A stretch of DNA of 64,000 bases from UPXZ01 sp047974405. Lineage in GTDB: Bacteria > Bacteroidota > Bacteroidia > Bacteroidales > Paludibacteraceae. The notes beneath the pieces were generated by a model. The model saw only the letters and a list, made by a program, of their open reading frames with translations. It ran no database searches and was not told the origin of the DNA. The position numbers and the translations under genes were made by a program. Every line of letters begins with the position of its first letter. The first letter of the stretch is position 1. Below are positions 19,591 through 29,728 of this stretch, in pieces. Location: contig JBKECI010000019.1 of NCBI GenBank assembly GCA_047974405.1, forward strand, positions 65,324 through 129,323. Reading direction: 5' to 3'.

Positions 19591-20142
19591 ATGATTAAGA
19601 AAATTGCCTTATTGTTTGTTGCCTTATTGTCGCTAGGAATAGTAAAAGCACAAGAGGTAAAATTGGGACATGTAAATTCGCAGGAGATTCTTTCTATTAT
19701 GCCCGAGAGAACAGAAGTAGAGAAAAAATTGGACGAATTACAAAGCCAGGTAGAAGACGAAATTTTGAAAATGCGTGAAGAGTACAATGCCAAAGTGAAA
19801 GAATTTGTCGATAAACAAGCGACTATGCCCGAAACAATAAAACAAGCTCGCCAAGCAGAAATTGCCGAGATAGAACAGCGTATAAGTACGTTTAACCAGA
19901 CAGCTCAGGCTGACCTGCAAAAAAAATACCAAGAGCTTACTGCCCCTATGATTGAAAAAGTAAAAAAAGCCATTGACGGAGTGGGAGCAGAAGGAGGATA
20001 TACCTATATTTTTGATGTTGTATCACAGGCAATTGTGTACCAGTCGGCAAAGTCAAACGATATAACCCCTTTGGTAAAGAAAAAACTTGGGTTAACAGGT
20101 ACAGCTACCACCACAAAATCTGCCACCGAAAACAAAAAATAA
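19591..20142 (+). CDS. OmpH/Skp-family periplasmic chaperone (second copy)
   Basis: A 183-aa paralogue of the preceding gene. A signal peptide ends near AQ (residue 21), then KLGHVNSQEILSIMPER begins the mature part. A coiled coil follows, then a C-terminal strand with YIFDVVSQAIVY, and a polar Thr/Lys tail. Paired skp genes after bamA are characteristic of Bacteroidetes; the two copies differ enough that they may serve different clients. Confidence 0.88.
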   Translation: MIKKIALLFVALLSLGIVKAQEVKLGHVNSQEILSIMPERTEVEKKLDELQSQVEDEILKMREEYNAKVKEFVDKQATMPETIKQARQAEIAEIEQRISTFNQTAQADLQKKYQELTAPMIEKVKKAIDGVGAEGGYTYIFDVVSQAIVYQSAKSNDITPLVKKKLGLTGTATTTKSATENKK

Positions 20143-20216
20143 GAAAAAGCTCATAATGGCAATAATATCTCAATTGAAAAAATGTTTCAACAAAGGATAT
20201 TTGCCCAATATTTAAA

Positions 20217-20263
20217 AAACAGCAGAAAGGAGTTTTCAACTCTTCAAATCGGCTGTTTTTTTT
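20217..20263 (+). terminator. Terminator after the bamA-skp-skp cluster
   Basis: AAACAGC (20217-20223) pairs with GCTGTTT (20252-20258), with an inner GGAGTT/AACTC stem, and a run of T follows to 20263. Confidence 0.65.
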
Positions 20264-20481
20264 GTGTGAAGATTGCAAAATAGTCTGTTGAGCATATTTT
20301 TACCAGAAATATTTATAAACGTAGTTGAATATTTGGAGGGGGATAAGCGCATAGCTAACACAAGATATTTTAACGCCCCATTGGCAGATATCTCTTTCTT
20401 GAGAGATGATACCCTTGCTACAAACAAAGGCGTAACTGTTTGCATTGCCGGCAATAAGTGGTAACTTCAAAGATAAACCTT

Positions 20482-20514
20482 GGGAGCGAACCTGCAAAGG
20501 TTGGCTCCTTTTTT
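20482..20514 (+). terminator. Terminator-like hairpin in the skp-glycosyltransferase gap
   Basis: GGGAGCGAACCT pairs with AGGTTGGCTCC and is followed by six T. It lies after a 63-codon reading frame (20273-20464) with no recognisable relatives. Either a small gene or a non-coding transcript may end here. The rest of the 20143-20595 gap shows nothing else. Confidence 0.6.
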
Positions 20515-20558
20515 ATGGTATTCTAAAATCCTTTACCGGGCAACAATGAAAAATTATA

Positions 20559-20566
20559 TATCTTTG
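20559..20566 (+). promoter_or_regulatory. -7 box (TATCTTTG) for the glycosyltransferase
   Basis: TATCTTTG fits TAnnTTTG. Transcription from it would begin near 20573, which selects the ATG at 20596 over the upstream TTG at 20578. Confidence 0.65.
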
Positions 20567-20595
20567 TAACAGCTTTATTGTACAAAGAGAGAAAA

Positions 20596-21681
20596 ATGGA
20601 TGTAAAAAACCGGATTGTTTATATTAAACCCAACAATACTTCTTTTGTAAAGGGAGACGAGACGATACTCAAAAAGCATTACAATGTGCGTTCTGTCTTG
20701 TTGTATCAGAGTAAAGGAAATTTCTATTACAGTTTAAGTATGGCAAAAATGTTTTGTGTTTTGCTTCTGAACTCATTTAGAAAAAATACGGTTTTTATTT
20801 GTTGGTTTGCCGATTACCATGCTGCGATCATGACATTTGCGGCTAAATTGACACGAAAAAAATCAATTATTTTTATTGGCGGACAAGAGGCCATAAATTA
20901 TCCTGAACTTGAGAAAGGAGTATATCGCAAAAAAATCAGAGCTGCGTTTGTTGGATATTCGCTACGAAACACCGATTTGATTATTGCCAATCACCAATCA
21001 TTAATCTACCACCAAAACTACTATTACAATCCCGAACATCCGCACATTGATGGAATTAAGCACTATGTAAGCAACTTAAAAACTCCTGTCGAAATTATTT
21101 ACAACGGAATTGATCCTGAAAAATTTGTACGGGATTATTCCGTAAAAAAGGAAGAAAATTTGATACTTACTGTAGGTACAATGAGTCAAATCGGTGACTT
21201 TTACAACAAAGGGTTCGACTTATTTATCCAAACAGCACAAAGGATGCCCGATTTAAGGTTTATTCTCATCGGTCTGAATTCTAATTTTTTAGCGTGGATA
21301 GAAGAGAATTATCATTTTTCGAATATCCCCAATTTAACTATAATTCCATCATTTTGTCCACAAAATATTTTGAATGAAAGTTATAATAAAGCCAAAGTAT
21401 TTGTACAAGCATCCATTACTGAAGGAATGCCCAATACATTGAGCGAAGCGATGTTGATGGGTTGTATTCCGGTAGGCTCCAATGTAAACGGAATACCGGA
21501 TGCCATAGGAGAAACAGGGGTTATTGTCTCTGAGAGAAGTGTAGATGCCTTGGAGAGAGGTTTGTTAAAAGCTCTTGAAATGGATACGTCATTAGCGGCA
21601 AGGGACAGAGTAATAAAATATTTCTCAATAGATGAAAGAGACAAAAAAATTGAGAAATCGGTAGATAGCTTGTTGCGATAG
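20596..21681 (+). CDS. GT4-family glycosyltransferase (GT-B fold)
   Basis: About 361 aa. The C-terminal half has the retaining GT4 pattern: EIIYNGIDPEKF at about 185-196, NLILTVGTMSQ, and the donor-site motif SITEGMPNTLSEAMLMGCIPVGS, in which the EGxxxxxxEA glutamates contact the nucleotide sugar. No membrane helix is evident, so it probably acts at the inner face of the cytoplasmic membrane. It is convergent with an asparagine-synthase-like gene 2 bp away; both kinds of gene are common in surface-polysaccharide synthesis. Donor and acceptor cannot be told. Confidence 0.85.
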   Translation: MDVKNRIVYIKPNNTSFVKGDETILKKHYNVRSVLLYQSKGNFYYSLSMAKMFCVLLLNSFRKNTVFICWFADYHAAIMTFAAKLTRKKSIIFIGGQEAINYPELEKGVYRKKIRAAFVGYSLRNTDLIIANHQSLIYHQNYYYNPEHPHIDGIKHYVSNLKTPVEIIYNGIDPEKFVRDYSVKKEENLILTVGTMSQIGDFYNKGFDLFIQTAQRMPDLRFILIGLNSNFLAWIEENYHFSNIPNLTIIPSFCPQNILNESYNKAKVFVQASITEGMPNTLSEAMLMGCIPVGSNVNGIPDAIGETGVIVSERSVDALERGLLKALEMDTSLAARDRVIKYFSIDERDKKIEKSVDSLLR

Positions 21682-21683
21682 GA

Positions 21684-23426
21684 TTAAAGGGTAATCTCGT
21701 GAAGTTTGATGGCGCCCAACAATGTCAACACCTGAAATTTTTCTCCGGCATTCCCATTGTTAAATAGCTGGATACAATCATTCATCAACTCTTTGTTGTT
21801 TTCTACCAAAGAAATATTATTGTCGAAATATAAATCTATCTGATTTTTTAAGTCAGTATTCTTATTTAACCAGTAATCAAACGGATTCATCCCCGATTGC
21901 ATATTTCCCGATATTCTGTCAAAAAATTTCATCCCCATTCTTTTATAATATCTATAATCGTAGTATTTGTTTAATTTGTTGGATTTTAATGGAGGAACTC
22001 CTGTTTTTTCCCACACGTAATTGTTAAATTCGGGATGTTTTGTTTTGATCCATTCCAGATAAATATATTGCTTATATTTTAATTCATCGGGGATGGAGTA
22101 ACAGTATGTCAAGAAATCGACTTCGAGAAAAGGAGACGATGATTGCGAAAAAATATCGAAATAGTTGTAACCGTTTAATGCCCCAAGAAATCCTCTACTA
22201 TAAAATTTATACAGCTCTTCTGAGGGGTAGTTGGCTATCACTTCTGAAATATATGGTGCTACCTTTGAGAGCAATTGTTTGGAATAGGCTCCCGACTCAA
22301 TCTGAGGTGGCAGAATGTGAGATTTTGATAAGAAAGAGCCTACCACCGCATCTCCAATCATTCCCGTGTGAATTAATCCGAATTTGTCGAAATTTATATT
22401 CTCAATATTTTTCATCACATGGGCAGAACCTGAGTAAACAACAAGCCCGTTGTTATAAAAAACGTTTTTGTCGATGTCTTTCAGGTAATTACCATTATCA
22501 AGCGACTGAAACATAAAATCGTGTTTATAGTCGGAGGCGATTTGTTTGGCGATTTGTTCGTCTAAGTAGTCTGATTGCGAAAATGTGAAATTCAGTTGCT
22601 TCTCATACCCCAATTGGTGTGCCACGAGTGCTACCATTCGCGAGTCCAAGCCTCCGCTCAATGTAACAATATGATCATACCCGTATTCTTTGTCTTTTTC
22701 AAATTCCAATTGGATAGCCCTATCGAACAGTTCGTCCATCTTTTCGATAATATTTTGAAAAGAATCGTTTGTCTTTTGTACGTTTTTTAAGTGAAAATAC
22801 TCCGTAAAAGAAAATGAGTGGTTACTGTATGATAAGATATTTCCCGGTCGTATTCTTTTTACGCTTTCTATTAGTGTAGTATCTTCCAACACAAAACCAT
22901 AAGTAAGCAATAGATAGGCGCCGTTTAAGTCTATTGCTTTCCGACATGAAAATTTTTCGAGCAAAAAAGAGATATCTCTTAATTCTGATCCAAAGATAAA
23001 AATTTTATTATCGGAAAAATAAAATACATTTTTAGAGCTGGCATGGTTGGTGAAGATATGCCATTCGTTCTCTTTTTTACTATAAATAAATCCAGAGAAG
23101 TCTCCTTTGAGTTGTTGGACAAATATTTTTCCATATTTTTCATACATTAGTCTGAGGGTAAGAAAAATATCGGATTGATTATGATGTCTCATCAATTCGG
23201 TGCGATTCAGAATCACACCATTGATACATATTATATAGTTGTCATCTTCATTTAAAATGTGGTCTAATCGAAACTTTTGATGGTTTTTTTGTTCAATGGC
23301 AAATCCTTTTCCGGTAATTCTTTTTTTTTGATAACGATTGGTATGCCCGTATTTATCTTCTCTGCTTAGCCCTAAAGCAGAAACGATGCTTTTGTCTTTA
23401 TTGATTATGACTGTAAAACCGGACAT
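21684..23426 (-). CDS. Asparagine synthase-like protein
   Basis: About 580 aa if the ATG at 23426 is used; the frame is open to 23483. The N-terminal domain resembles a class II glutamine amidotransferase fold but begins MSGFT without the catalytic Cys at position 2, so glutaminase activity is unlikely. The C-terminal ATP-pyrophosphatase domain carries the loop SGGLDSRM. Proteins of this type often sit in capsule or lipopolysaccharide loci and modify sugars or peptides by adenylation. The substrate is unknown. It is convergent with the glycosyltransferase gene. Confidence 0.75.
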   Translation of the reverse strand: MSGFTVIINKDKSIVSALGLSREDKYGHTNRYQKKRITGKGFAIEQKNHQKFRLDHILNEDDNYIICINGVILNRTELMRHHNQSDIFLTLRLMYEKYGKIFVQQLKGDFSGFIYSKKENEWHIFTNHASSKNVFYFSDNKIFIFGSELRDISFLLEKFSCRKAIDLNGAYLLLTYGFVLEDTTLIESVKRIRPGNILSYSNHSFSFTEYFHLKNVQKTNDSFQNIIEKMDELFDRAIQLEFEKDKEYGYDHIVTLSGGLDSRMVALVAHQLGYEKQLNFTFSQSDYLDEQIAKQIASDYKHDFMFQSLDNGNYLKDIDKNVFYNNGLVVYSGSAHVMKNIENINFDKFGLIHTGMIGDAVVGSFLSKSHILPPQIESGAYSKQLLSKVAPYISEVIANYPSEELYKFYSRGFLGALNGYNYFDIFSQSSSPFLEVDFLTYCYSIPDELKYKQYIYLEWIKTKHPEFNNYVWEKTGVPPLKSNKLNKYYDYRYYKRMGMKFFDRISGNMQSGMNPFDYWLNKNTDLKNQIDLYFDNNISLVENNKELMNDCIQLFNNGNAGEKFQVLTLLGAIKLHEITL

Positions 23427-23510
23427 TTGGAAAGGTATAATTGTAATAGACAACAGATTACAAAAATGCACGATGTAATCCATTGTGGGTTAAAATCTTC
23501 AGAATAATAT

Positions 23511-25628
23511 TTACTTTATGGTGAGTTCTTTTATCAGTCTTTCCGCCCCACCCACTTTATCCATTACAAACAGTACGTAGCGGATATCTACCGCAATGCA
23601 GCGTTGTAAATTGGGTTCAAAAATAATGTCTCCGCTCAATGATTCCCAATTACCATCAAAAGCAAGTCCTGTCAATTCTCCTTTGGCATTAAACATAGGG
23701 CTTCCGGAGTTTCCTCCCGTAATATCGTTGGTAGTTATGTAGGCTACATGCATGGTGCTGTCTTTTGAGTCGATGTATTTGCCAAAATCTTTCTCCAAAA
23801 TGGATTTTTTCAACTTTTGAGGCACTACAAATTCGGGATTACTATTGTCTTCTTTTTCCAAAATGCCCTGTGTTGTCGTGTGGTATCTGTATGTTGCAGC
23901 ATCGGCAGGGTTGTAGCCCTTTACCTTTCCGTATGTCATACGCATGGTAAAGTTTGCATCGGGATAGATAGGTTTGCTTTGCTCTGCAGCAATTTCTATC
24001 AGTCCGGCTTGGTATTCTCTCTCTCCCTGCAATATAATGTCGATTGCTCGACGATATTCATCGTCGTTCTGGAATGAGTGGTTGGTGGTAGTTACTTCAT
24101 CATAAAACCGAATGATGGGATCTTTGTAGAGTTTTACCCCTTTTTTTACCGCTTTGATTAATTTATCTTGTGATGTGAAGACCGATTTTTTAAAAACATC
24201 TTCGGTAAAACGTTTATAGTCTCCTTTGTATTTTTTGTCTATCGTTTCGTAAAATTGGGGTAGCGCATCGGCGTCCACTTTGTTTTTGTAAGCCTCAAGC
24301 AATACCGCAAATGTGGCTTTGTCCACTTCGGTATAGTAATCTTTGTATATTGGGTCTGTGATGTTTTTTATAGAATCCAGAGGTTGATTTTCTATTTTTT
24401 GCTTGGCGTTGTTGGCTATGCGGGGCAGTTCTACACCGCTAAGAAACGCCTCGCGCAAAAAGCTGATGGATTTGCTGTATGGAAAGTATAAATTGTAGCC
24501 GATATCGATATTTTTGAGTGTTTCTCCGTATTTTTGCTTGCGTTCGGGAGTTGAATTTGTCCACTCTTCAAAATCGGCTTGTTGTTTCTTTTTTTGCCCG
24601 ATAACGCCCAAATTCACAATGGCTTTGTTCATCCCGATACTGTTTTTCCAATAATTCGAACTGCGGGCATATTTGCTTGCATAAGCGATATTAATGGCTT
24701 CGTCCGAACGCATAAATTTTTTCCAAACGTCCTGTTTGGCGCCTCTAATGTGTATGCGTGCTTTGTTGGTAGTGTTCATCTCATTTTCAACTCCCCACGA
24801 AGTAAGGTAGCGATTGGTGGAACCGGGATTTCCCAGTATCATCGAAAAATCTCCCTCTTGATAACCTTGATTGGAAACAACGGCAAATCTTTTCGGGGTG
24901 TAGGGGACATTGTCTTTCGAATATTCGGCAGGTTTCCCATCGGGACTGCAATAGACTCTGAAAACCGAAAAGTCTCCTGTGTGTCTCGGATACATCCAAT
25001 TATCGGTTTCCCCTCCAAACTTTCCTATAGACGATGGCGGAGCATAAGCAAACCGTATGTCTTTGAACTTTTCGTACACGAACATGTAAAATTGATTTCC
25101 AGCATACATCGGTACAACTTCTGCCGTATAGCCGGTATCTTTAATAACCTCTTTACCCAATACTTTGCCTATGGAGTCAAGGGTTTCAGTTCTTTTGTTT
25201 TCCGAAAGATTTGTCAAAAAAGGGAGGATTTTTTCGGTTACGTTTTCTATTTTTACCAAAAACGTAACACTCAGCCCCGGAGAGGGAATTTCATCAGTCA
25301 ATTCGTCGGCGGTAAATCCGTTTTTCAGATAATTGTGTTCTACCGAACTGTGTTTCTGTATGGCGTCGTATCCGCAATGATGATTGGTGAATACGAGCCC
25401 GTTGGGCGAGACCATTACTCCGGTGCATCCACCTCCGAAAATAACCACCGCGTCTTTTAGGCTTACGTTGTTTTCGTTGTAAATTTCATCGGCTGTAAGT
25501 GTACAACCCAATCCCTGCATTGTTTTTATATTTAGTTTTTCTATGAGTGGGAGCATCCACATGCCCTCGTCTGCTTTCGCTGCGGTATAAAGTAAAAGCA
25601 GAAATAAAACAACGCCTATTTTTTTCAT
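23511..25628 (-). CDS. S46 family dipeptidyl-peptidase (DPP7-like)
   Basis: A 705-aa periplasmic exopeptidase that removes dipeptides from peptides. The signal peptide ends at about residue 19. The chymotrypsin-like double barrel is seen from TNHHCGY (catalytic His near residue 84) and GGNSGSP (catalytic Ser near 655). After the serine, the motif FDGNWES has Gly where DPP11 has Arg. By family knowledge this points to the DPP7 type that prefers hydrophobic P1 residues rather than Asp/Glu. It is the last gene of a seven-gene minus-strand cluster beginning with aroB, though its 82-bp upstream gap may hold its own promoter. Confidence 0.9.
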   Translation of the reverse strand: MKKIGVVLFLLLLYTAAKADEGMWMLPLIEKLNIKTMQGLGCTLTADEIYNENNVSLKDAVVIFGGGCTGVMVSPNGLVFTNHHCGYDAIQKHSSVEHNYLKNGFTADELTDEIPSPGLSVTFLVKIENVTEKILPFLTNLSENKRTETLDSIGKVLGKEVIKDTGYTAEVVPMYAGNQFYMFVYEKFKDIRFAYAPPSSIGKFGGETDNWMYPRHTGDFSVFRVYCSPDGKPAEYSKDNVPYTPKRFAVVSNQGYQEGDFSMILGNPGSTNRYLTSWGVENEMNTTNKARIHIRGAKQDVWKKFMRSDEAINIAYASKYARSSNYWKNSIGMNKAIVNLGVIGQKKKQQADFEEWTNSTPERKQKYGETLKNIDIGYNLYFPYSKSISFLREAFLSGVELPRIANNAKQKIENQPLDSIKNITDPIYKDYYTEVDKATFAVLLEAYKNKVDADALPQFYETIDKKYKGDYKRFTEDVFKKSVFTSQDKLIKAVKKGVKLYKDPIIRFYDEVTTTNHSFQNDDEYRRAIDIILQGEREYQAGLIEIAAEQSKPIYPDANFTMRMTYGKVKGYNPADAATYRYHTTTQGILEKEDNSNPEFVVPQKLKKSILEKDFGKYIDSKDSTMHVAYITTNDITGGNSGSPMFNAKGELTGLAFDGNWESLSGDIIFEPNLQRCIAVDIRYVLFVMDKVGGAERLIKELTIK

Positions 25629-25710
25629 ATCGTTTTTTTAAGAATCTTCATTTTGGATAGTTCGAGAGTTTATCATCATCTCTCAATTAATTAGTAAAGA
25701 AAATGGATAA

Positions 25711-26730
25711 TTATTCCACTATCGTTACCCATTGATGCGTGTCAGGTTCGTCTCCATATTGGATGGCGAGCAGCTTGTGATAGAGTTTTTCGCTTATCAT
25801 TCCGGGTTTCCCGTCTTTTGAAAATGTGTAAGTTATATTCTTATCGTAATCGTCTATTCGTTCTATAGGGCTGATTACGGCGGCGGTTCCACATGCTCCG
25901 GTTTCTTCAAAGGTTGATAATTCTTCGACCGGTACTTGGCGACACTCTACTTGCAATCCCATTTCTTCTGCCAAAGTCATCAAACTTTTATTGGTAATGG
26001 AGGGGAGTATAGAATTTGACTTAGGGGTGATGTAAGTATTGTTTTTGATACCAAAAAAGTTGGCGGCTCCACATTCGTCAATGTATTTTTTTTCGGCAGA
26101 GTCAAGGTAGAAAATATTGGAATATCCCATTTCATGCGCTCTTTCAACGGCAACCATACCGGCGGCGTAGTTTCCGCCCACTTTGTATCTGCCCATCCCC
26201 AGCGGTGCCGAACGGTCAAATTCACGCATGATAACAAATGGTGTGGTCTGAAATCCCCCTTTGAAATAGGGTCCCACAGGCATTACAAATACAATAAATT
26301 CATATTCGTCCGATGGTTTTACTCCGATTTTTGGGGCGGTTCCTATCAATATGGGGCGTATGTAGAGCGAGGCTCCCGATTCATAGGGAGGAACGAAACG
26401 TTTGTTGAGGCTTACCGCTTTGAATATGGCTTTTTCGAATTTTTCTACAGGTAAAACTGCCATCATTGTTCCTCGACAAGAGTCTTGCATACGTTTGGCA
26501 TTCTCATTCATACGAAATATGCGAATTTGACCATCTCTCCCCTTAAATGCTTTAAGACCTTCGAACACCTCTTGTCCGTAGTGCAAGCAGGTAGCTCCCA
26601 TGTGTATTTGAATATTTTCGTCTTCACACACGCGCAATTCGCCCCATGTGCCATTTTTGTAGCTGCAACGAATATTGTAATCGGTTTTTTGATAGCCAAA
26701 ACCCAAATTATTCCAGTCGATATTTTCCAT
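25711..26730 (-). CDS. ilvE: Branched-chain amino acid aminotransferase
   Basis: A 339-aa PLP enzyme of fold type IV that makes the last step of Leu, Ile and Val synthesis. MGATCLHYGQEVFEGLKAF near residue 45, RYKVGGNYAAG with the PLP lysine region near 180, and DECGAANFF are typical of the class II group. The length is normal. It lies 24 bp after the WbqC-like gene. Confidence 0.95.
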   Translation of the reverse strand: MENIDWNNLGFGYQKTDYNIRCSYKNGTWGELRVCEDENIQIHMGATCLHYGQEVFEGLKAFKGRDGQIRIFRMNENAKRMQDSCRGTMMAVLPVEKFEKAIFKAVSLNKRFVPPYESGASLYIRPILIGTAPKIGVKPSDEYEFIVFVMPVGPYFKGGFQTTPFVIMREFDRSAPLGMGRYKVGGNYAAGMVAVERAHEMGYSNIFYLDSAEKKYIDECGAANFFGIKNNTYITPKSNSILPSITNKSLMTLAEEMGLQVECRQVPVEELSTFEETGACGTAAVISPIERIDDYDKNITYTFSKDGKPGMISEKLYHKLLAIQYGDEPDTHQWVTIVE

Positions 26731-26754
26731 ATTTTATAGTATTTACTTTTTTTG

Positions 26755-27438
26755 TTAGAGAAAAGGTGTGATTGGCTTCCATTTTTTGAAAGTTGTTTTA
26801 TTTAGTATCAAAATAGCCTCATTACCCATATTAAAGAGCAAGTCGATGATACTCAAATCGGGTAAAAAACCATATTTATGTTCAAATACCTGATAGTATG
26901 TTGCACATTCGACAATACTTTCTTTTTTAGGATGAATTTTGTCTCTGTAATCGTTCTCACCCTTTGTCATCCTATATTTTTCGGCGATAAGGATGTTTGG
27001 TTTAAAATCAAGCAAATGTAGTATTTTTTGCATAATTTCCCAATTAAAATCCCAAAGAAACACCCATTTTTTTTCATAAACAGGTCTTATGTCATCCTCA
27101 AAATATTCAAAAAAAGGGGTAGATTGGTATGCTGAGGCAAGCGAACGCCAATGTTGTATTTGCCAATCGTTGTGTCGAGATATTTTAACATCTTTAATGG
27201 GAACTTTTTCTCCTCCCCTGCTCTCAACGGGTATGCTCAATGTCATCATTCCATTGGCGGCGGCAATGTTGCATCGGTTTCTATAACTTTGCTTTTGGTA
27301 ACTCTCCATACTTTCCATACAAACTTGGTCGCTACCAGTCAGCATTTTATAATACGAAATAGGAGCCATATATGCCGAAGAGAGGATTATCTCTCCTTCT
27401 TTGTTGGAAAAATTTGGTAAATTGCTATCTTTCGCCAT
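26755..27438 (-). CDS. WbqC-like family protein
   Basis: A 227-aa soluble protein. The N-terminal LSSAYMAPISYYKML, then SYRNRCNIAAANGMMTLSIPV and the WRSLASAYQSTPFFEYF segment, are typical of the WbqC-like family. Members occur in polysaccharide loci, but here, as in many Bacteroidales, it follows lepB with a 14-bp overlap. The biochemical role is unknown. Confidence 0.85.
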   Translation of the reverse strand: MAKDSNLPNFSNKEGEIILSSAYMAPISYYKMLTGSDQVCMESMESYQKQSYRNRCNIAAANGMMTLSIPVESRGGEKVPIKDVKISRHNDWQIQHWRSLASAYQSTPFFEYFEDDIRPVYEKKWVFLWDFNWEIMQKILHLLDFKPNILIAEKYRMTKGENDYRDKIHPKKESIVECATYYQVFEHKYGFLPDLSIIDLLFNMGNEAILILNKTTFKKWKPITPFL

Positions 27439-28918
27439 TTTTGAAAAATCTATTCCAGCGAATTTTTCCGCTGAAAATTCCCTTATCTTTATTCAGAGAC
27501 AGGAATACAAACAGAGGACGCCCTACCACGTGATCTTCGGGTACAAATCCCCAATAGCGTGAGTCGGCAGATTTGTGTCGGTTGTCTCCCATCATCCAAT
27601 AATAGTCCATTTTGAAAGTATATTGGTTGGTCTCTTTACCGTTGATATAGTATTTTCCCTCTTTCACCTCTGTTTTATTGTGTTCGTACACGCTTATGAC
27701 TCGCTCATAAACAGGAAAGTTCGTGCTGTCCAGCGTGATAGTTGCCCCTTTTTTAGGGATGTAAATAGGCCCGTAGTTGTCTCTGTTCCATTTTAACTTT
27801 TCGCTGTGTCCAAGCGGAAAAACATCGCCGGGGGTAAGTTCAGATATGATAGTCGGTTCTATAATGATGCGGGCAACCCCTTTTGTGTTTTTTAGTTTGC
27901 TGTACATTTCTTTCGTCAGCGGAAAATAGTAAATGGGAGAATTTATGTCGAGTTTGAGATAGTTGATAAGGTTTGCATCGCGGTAGTTATCCAACAAAAC
28001 TCGATCTTCCATACTGATGCCGAGCTTGTCCAATGTTTCGTTAGTCAGACGGGTACCATCGGTTTGTATAAAGTAATTGAACTGAATCCCCGAGAATTGT
28101 GCTTGCGCCATACCATTAACAAATATCTGATTGTCAATAATCTGTAGCGTATCTCCTGCGATGCCTACACATCGTTTTACATAGTTTTCCCGTCTGTCCA
28201 CAGGGCGATACATTATTTTTCCATAGGCGGCTTGGTCATTTTTCACTATTTCTCTCCCTTTGGCAAGATAAGCGTCTATTGAAACCTCAGTATCGGGATT
28301 GTAATTTTTGTAGAAGATGTATCCTGCTCTGTAACAGCTTGTATAGTAGTCGGGATTTTGTACTTTGACCGGTACAGTATCGCCCGTAGGAAAATTAAAC
28401 ACTACAATGTCGTCTCTTTTGATATGTGTACGTCCTTTTAACCGACGGTATTCCCATTGTGGCTTTTCGAGATACGATTGTGTGCCAATAATGGGAAAAG
28501 TATGTTGCACTAGCGGAAATGAAAAGGGAGTCATAGGTACGCGGGGTCCGTAATCAGCTTTGCTTACCAACAAAAAGTCGCCTACCAAAAGTGTTTTTTC
28601 CAGCGATGAGGTGGGAATTTGGTAATTTTGGAATACGAATGTGTGAATAAAATAGACAGCTACCAAAGCAAAAACGATGGCATCGACCCAGCTCATAAAA
28701 GTTTTTACACCTTTATTTTTAGAGTTTTTCCACCAAGTCCAGGGGATTAGTTGCGTGATAAACATATCGAATATGAATGGTAGCAACAGCAACCACCAAA
28801 AATTGCCTACCCAAATGATGAATAGTATGTAAATTGCACACCAGACAATGGCTTTGATCCATTGCTTTTTTGGTTTGTTAAATTTTGATAAGAAAGTAGT
28901 TTGTGTCTCTTGTGTCAT
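27425..28918 (-). CDS. lepB: Signal peptidase I (large Bacteroidetes form)
   Basis: A 497-aa inner-membrane protease that removes signal peptides. Two or three membrane helices occupy residues 20-55 and 75-95. The catalytic serine lies in IPTSSLEKTL (S105), the general-base lysine in YVKRCVGIAGD, and the C-terminal box is MGDNRHKSADSRYWGFV. The length is far above the about 200-320 aa of other phyla because of large insertions between these boxes, a known trait of Bacteroidetes. It overlaps the WbqC gene and follows dapB by 47 bp. Confidence 0.95.
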   Translation of the reverse strand: MTQETQTTFLSKFNKPKKQWIKAIVWCAIYILFIIWVGNFWWLLLLPFIFDMFITQLIPWTWWKNSKNKGVKTFMSWVDAIVFALVAVYFIHTFVFQNYQIPTSSLEKTLLVGDFLLVSKADYGPRVPMTPFSFPLVQHTFPIIGTQSYLEKPQWEYRRLKGRTHIKRDDIVVFNFPTGDTVPVKVQNPDYYTSCYRAGYIFYKNYNPDTEVSIDAYLAKGREIVKNDQAAYGKIMYRPVDRRENYVKRCVGIAGDTLQIIDNQIFVNGMAQAQFSGIQFNYFIQTDGTRLTNETLDKLGISMEDRVLLDNYRDANLINYLKLDINSPIYYFPLTKEMYSKLKNTKGVARIIIEPTIISELTPGDVFPLGHSEKLKWNRDNYGPIYIPKKGATITLDSTNFPVYERVISVYEHNKTEVKEGKYYINGKETNQYTFKMDYYWMMGDNRHKSADSRYWGFVPEDHVVGRPLFVFLSLNKDKGIFSGKIRWNRFFKNGER

Positions 28919-28965
28919 ATAGTAGTGTTGCTGTAAATGTATGTATAGAATAGAGAGGTTGTTTT

Positions 28966-29682
28966 TTAAAATTTCAGCATATCTTCCATTCCCAAAAATC
29001 CTTTTTTGTCTTTTATAAATTCGGCGGCAACCACCGCTCCTAATGCAAATCCTTCGCGGCTTTTGGCGTCGTGTGTAATTTCAATACTATCTTCGGGACC
29101 TTCGTATCGAATGGTGTGGATACCAGGTGTTTGCCCTTCGCGAATAGATTTAATGGCAATTTCACTATTGGTCTCCTGTGTCTCTTTACTCCACGTTGTC
29201 TTTCTGTCTATATTTTTCAAAATTCCCTCTGCTAAGGTAATTGCCGTACCCGATGGAGCATCCAGCTTTTGCGTGTGGTGTACTTCGGTCATTTCTATAT
29301 TGTAGGTAGGAAATTGATTCATTATTTTAGCTAAATATTTATTTATAGCCATAAAAATATTGACTCCCAAACTGAAGTTTGACGACCAAAATATCGATAA
29401 ATCGTTTGCTTTTACGAGATCTTTTACTTTTTCCGCTTGTTCTGTCCATCCGGTAGTACCGCAAACAACCGGTATTTTCTTTTTGAAAATCTCATCCAAA
29501 TTTGCCATAACGGATTGTGGAGTTGTAAATTCGATTACGACATCAGCACTCTTGAAATTTTCACTATCAAATTCTTGCCGATTGTCAATATCAATGACAG
29601 ATACTATTTCGTGTCCGCGTTTCAATGCAATTTTTTCGATGGTTTTACCCATTTTCCCGTATCCTACTAATGCTATTTTCAT
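28966..29682 (-). CDS. dapB: 4-hydroxy-tetrahydrodipicolinate reductase
   Basis: About 238 aa, starting at the ATG at 29682; the TTG at 29688 adds two residues and is less likely. It reduces the dipicolinate intermediate in lysine and meso-diaminopimelate synthesis. The N-terminal Rossmann motif is GYGKMGKTIE, VVCGTTGW marks the cofactor site, and EVHHTQKLDAPSGTA is the catalytic His and substrate motif. The length is typical of the shorter Bacteroidetes form. Confidence 0.95.
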   Translation of the reverse strand: MKIALVGYGKMGKTIEKIALKRGHEIVSVIDIDNRQEFDSENFKSADVVIEFTTPQSVMANLDEIFKKKIPVVCGTTGWTEQAEKVKDLVKANDLSIFWSSNFSLGVNIFMAINKYLAKIMNQFPTYNIEMTEVHHTQKLDAPSGTAITLAEGILKNIDRKTTWSKETQETNSEIAIKSIREGQTPGIHTIRYEGPEDSIEITHDAKSREGFALGAVVAAEFIKDKKGFLGMEDMLKF

Positions 29683-29728
29683 TCTCAAACTGTTATCTAT
29701 TTTAATGTATTGCGCTTGTTATCTGTGT

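Noticed and set aside
20273..20464. 63-codon frame after the skp genes
   Set aside because: No promoter box or family match; length is not beyond chance. Kept only as a remark at the terminator entry.
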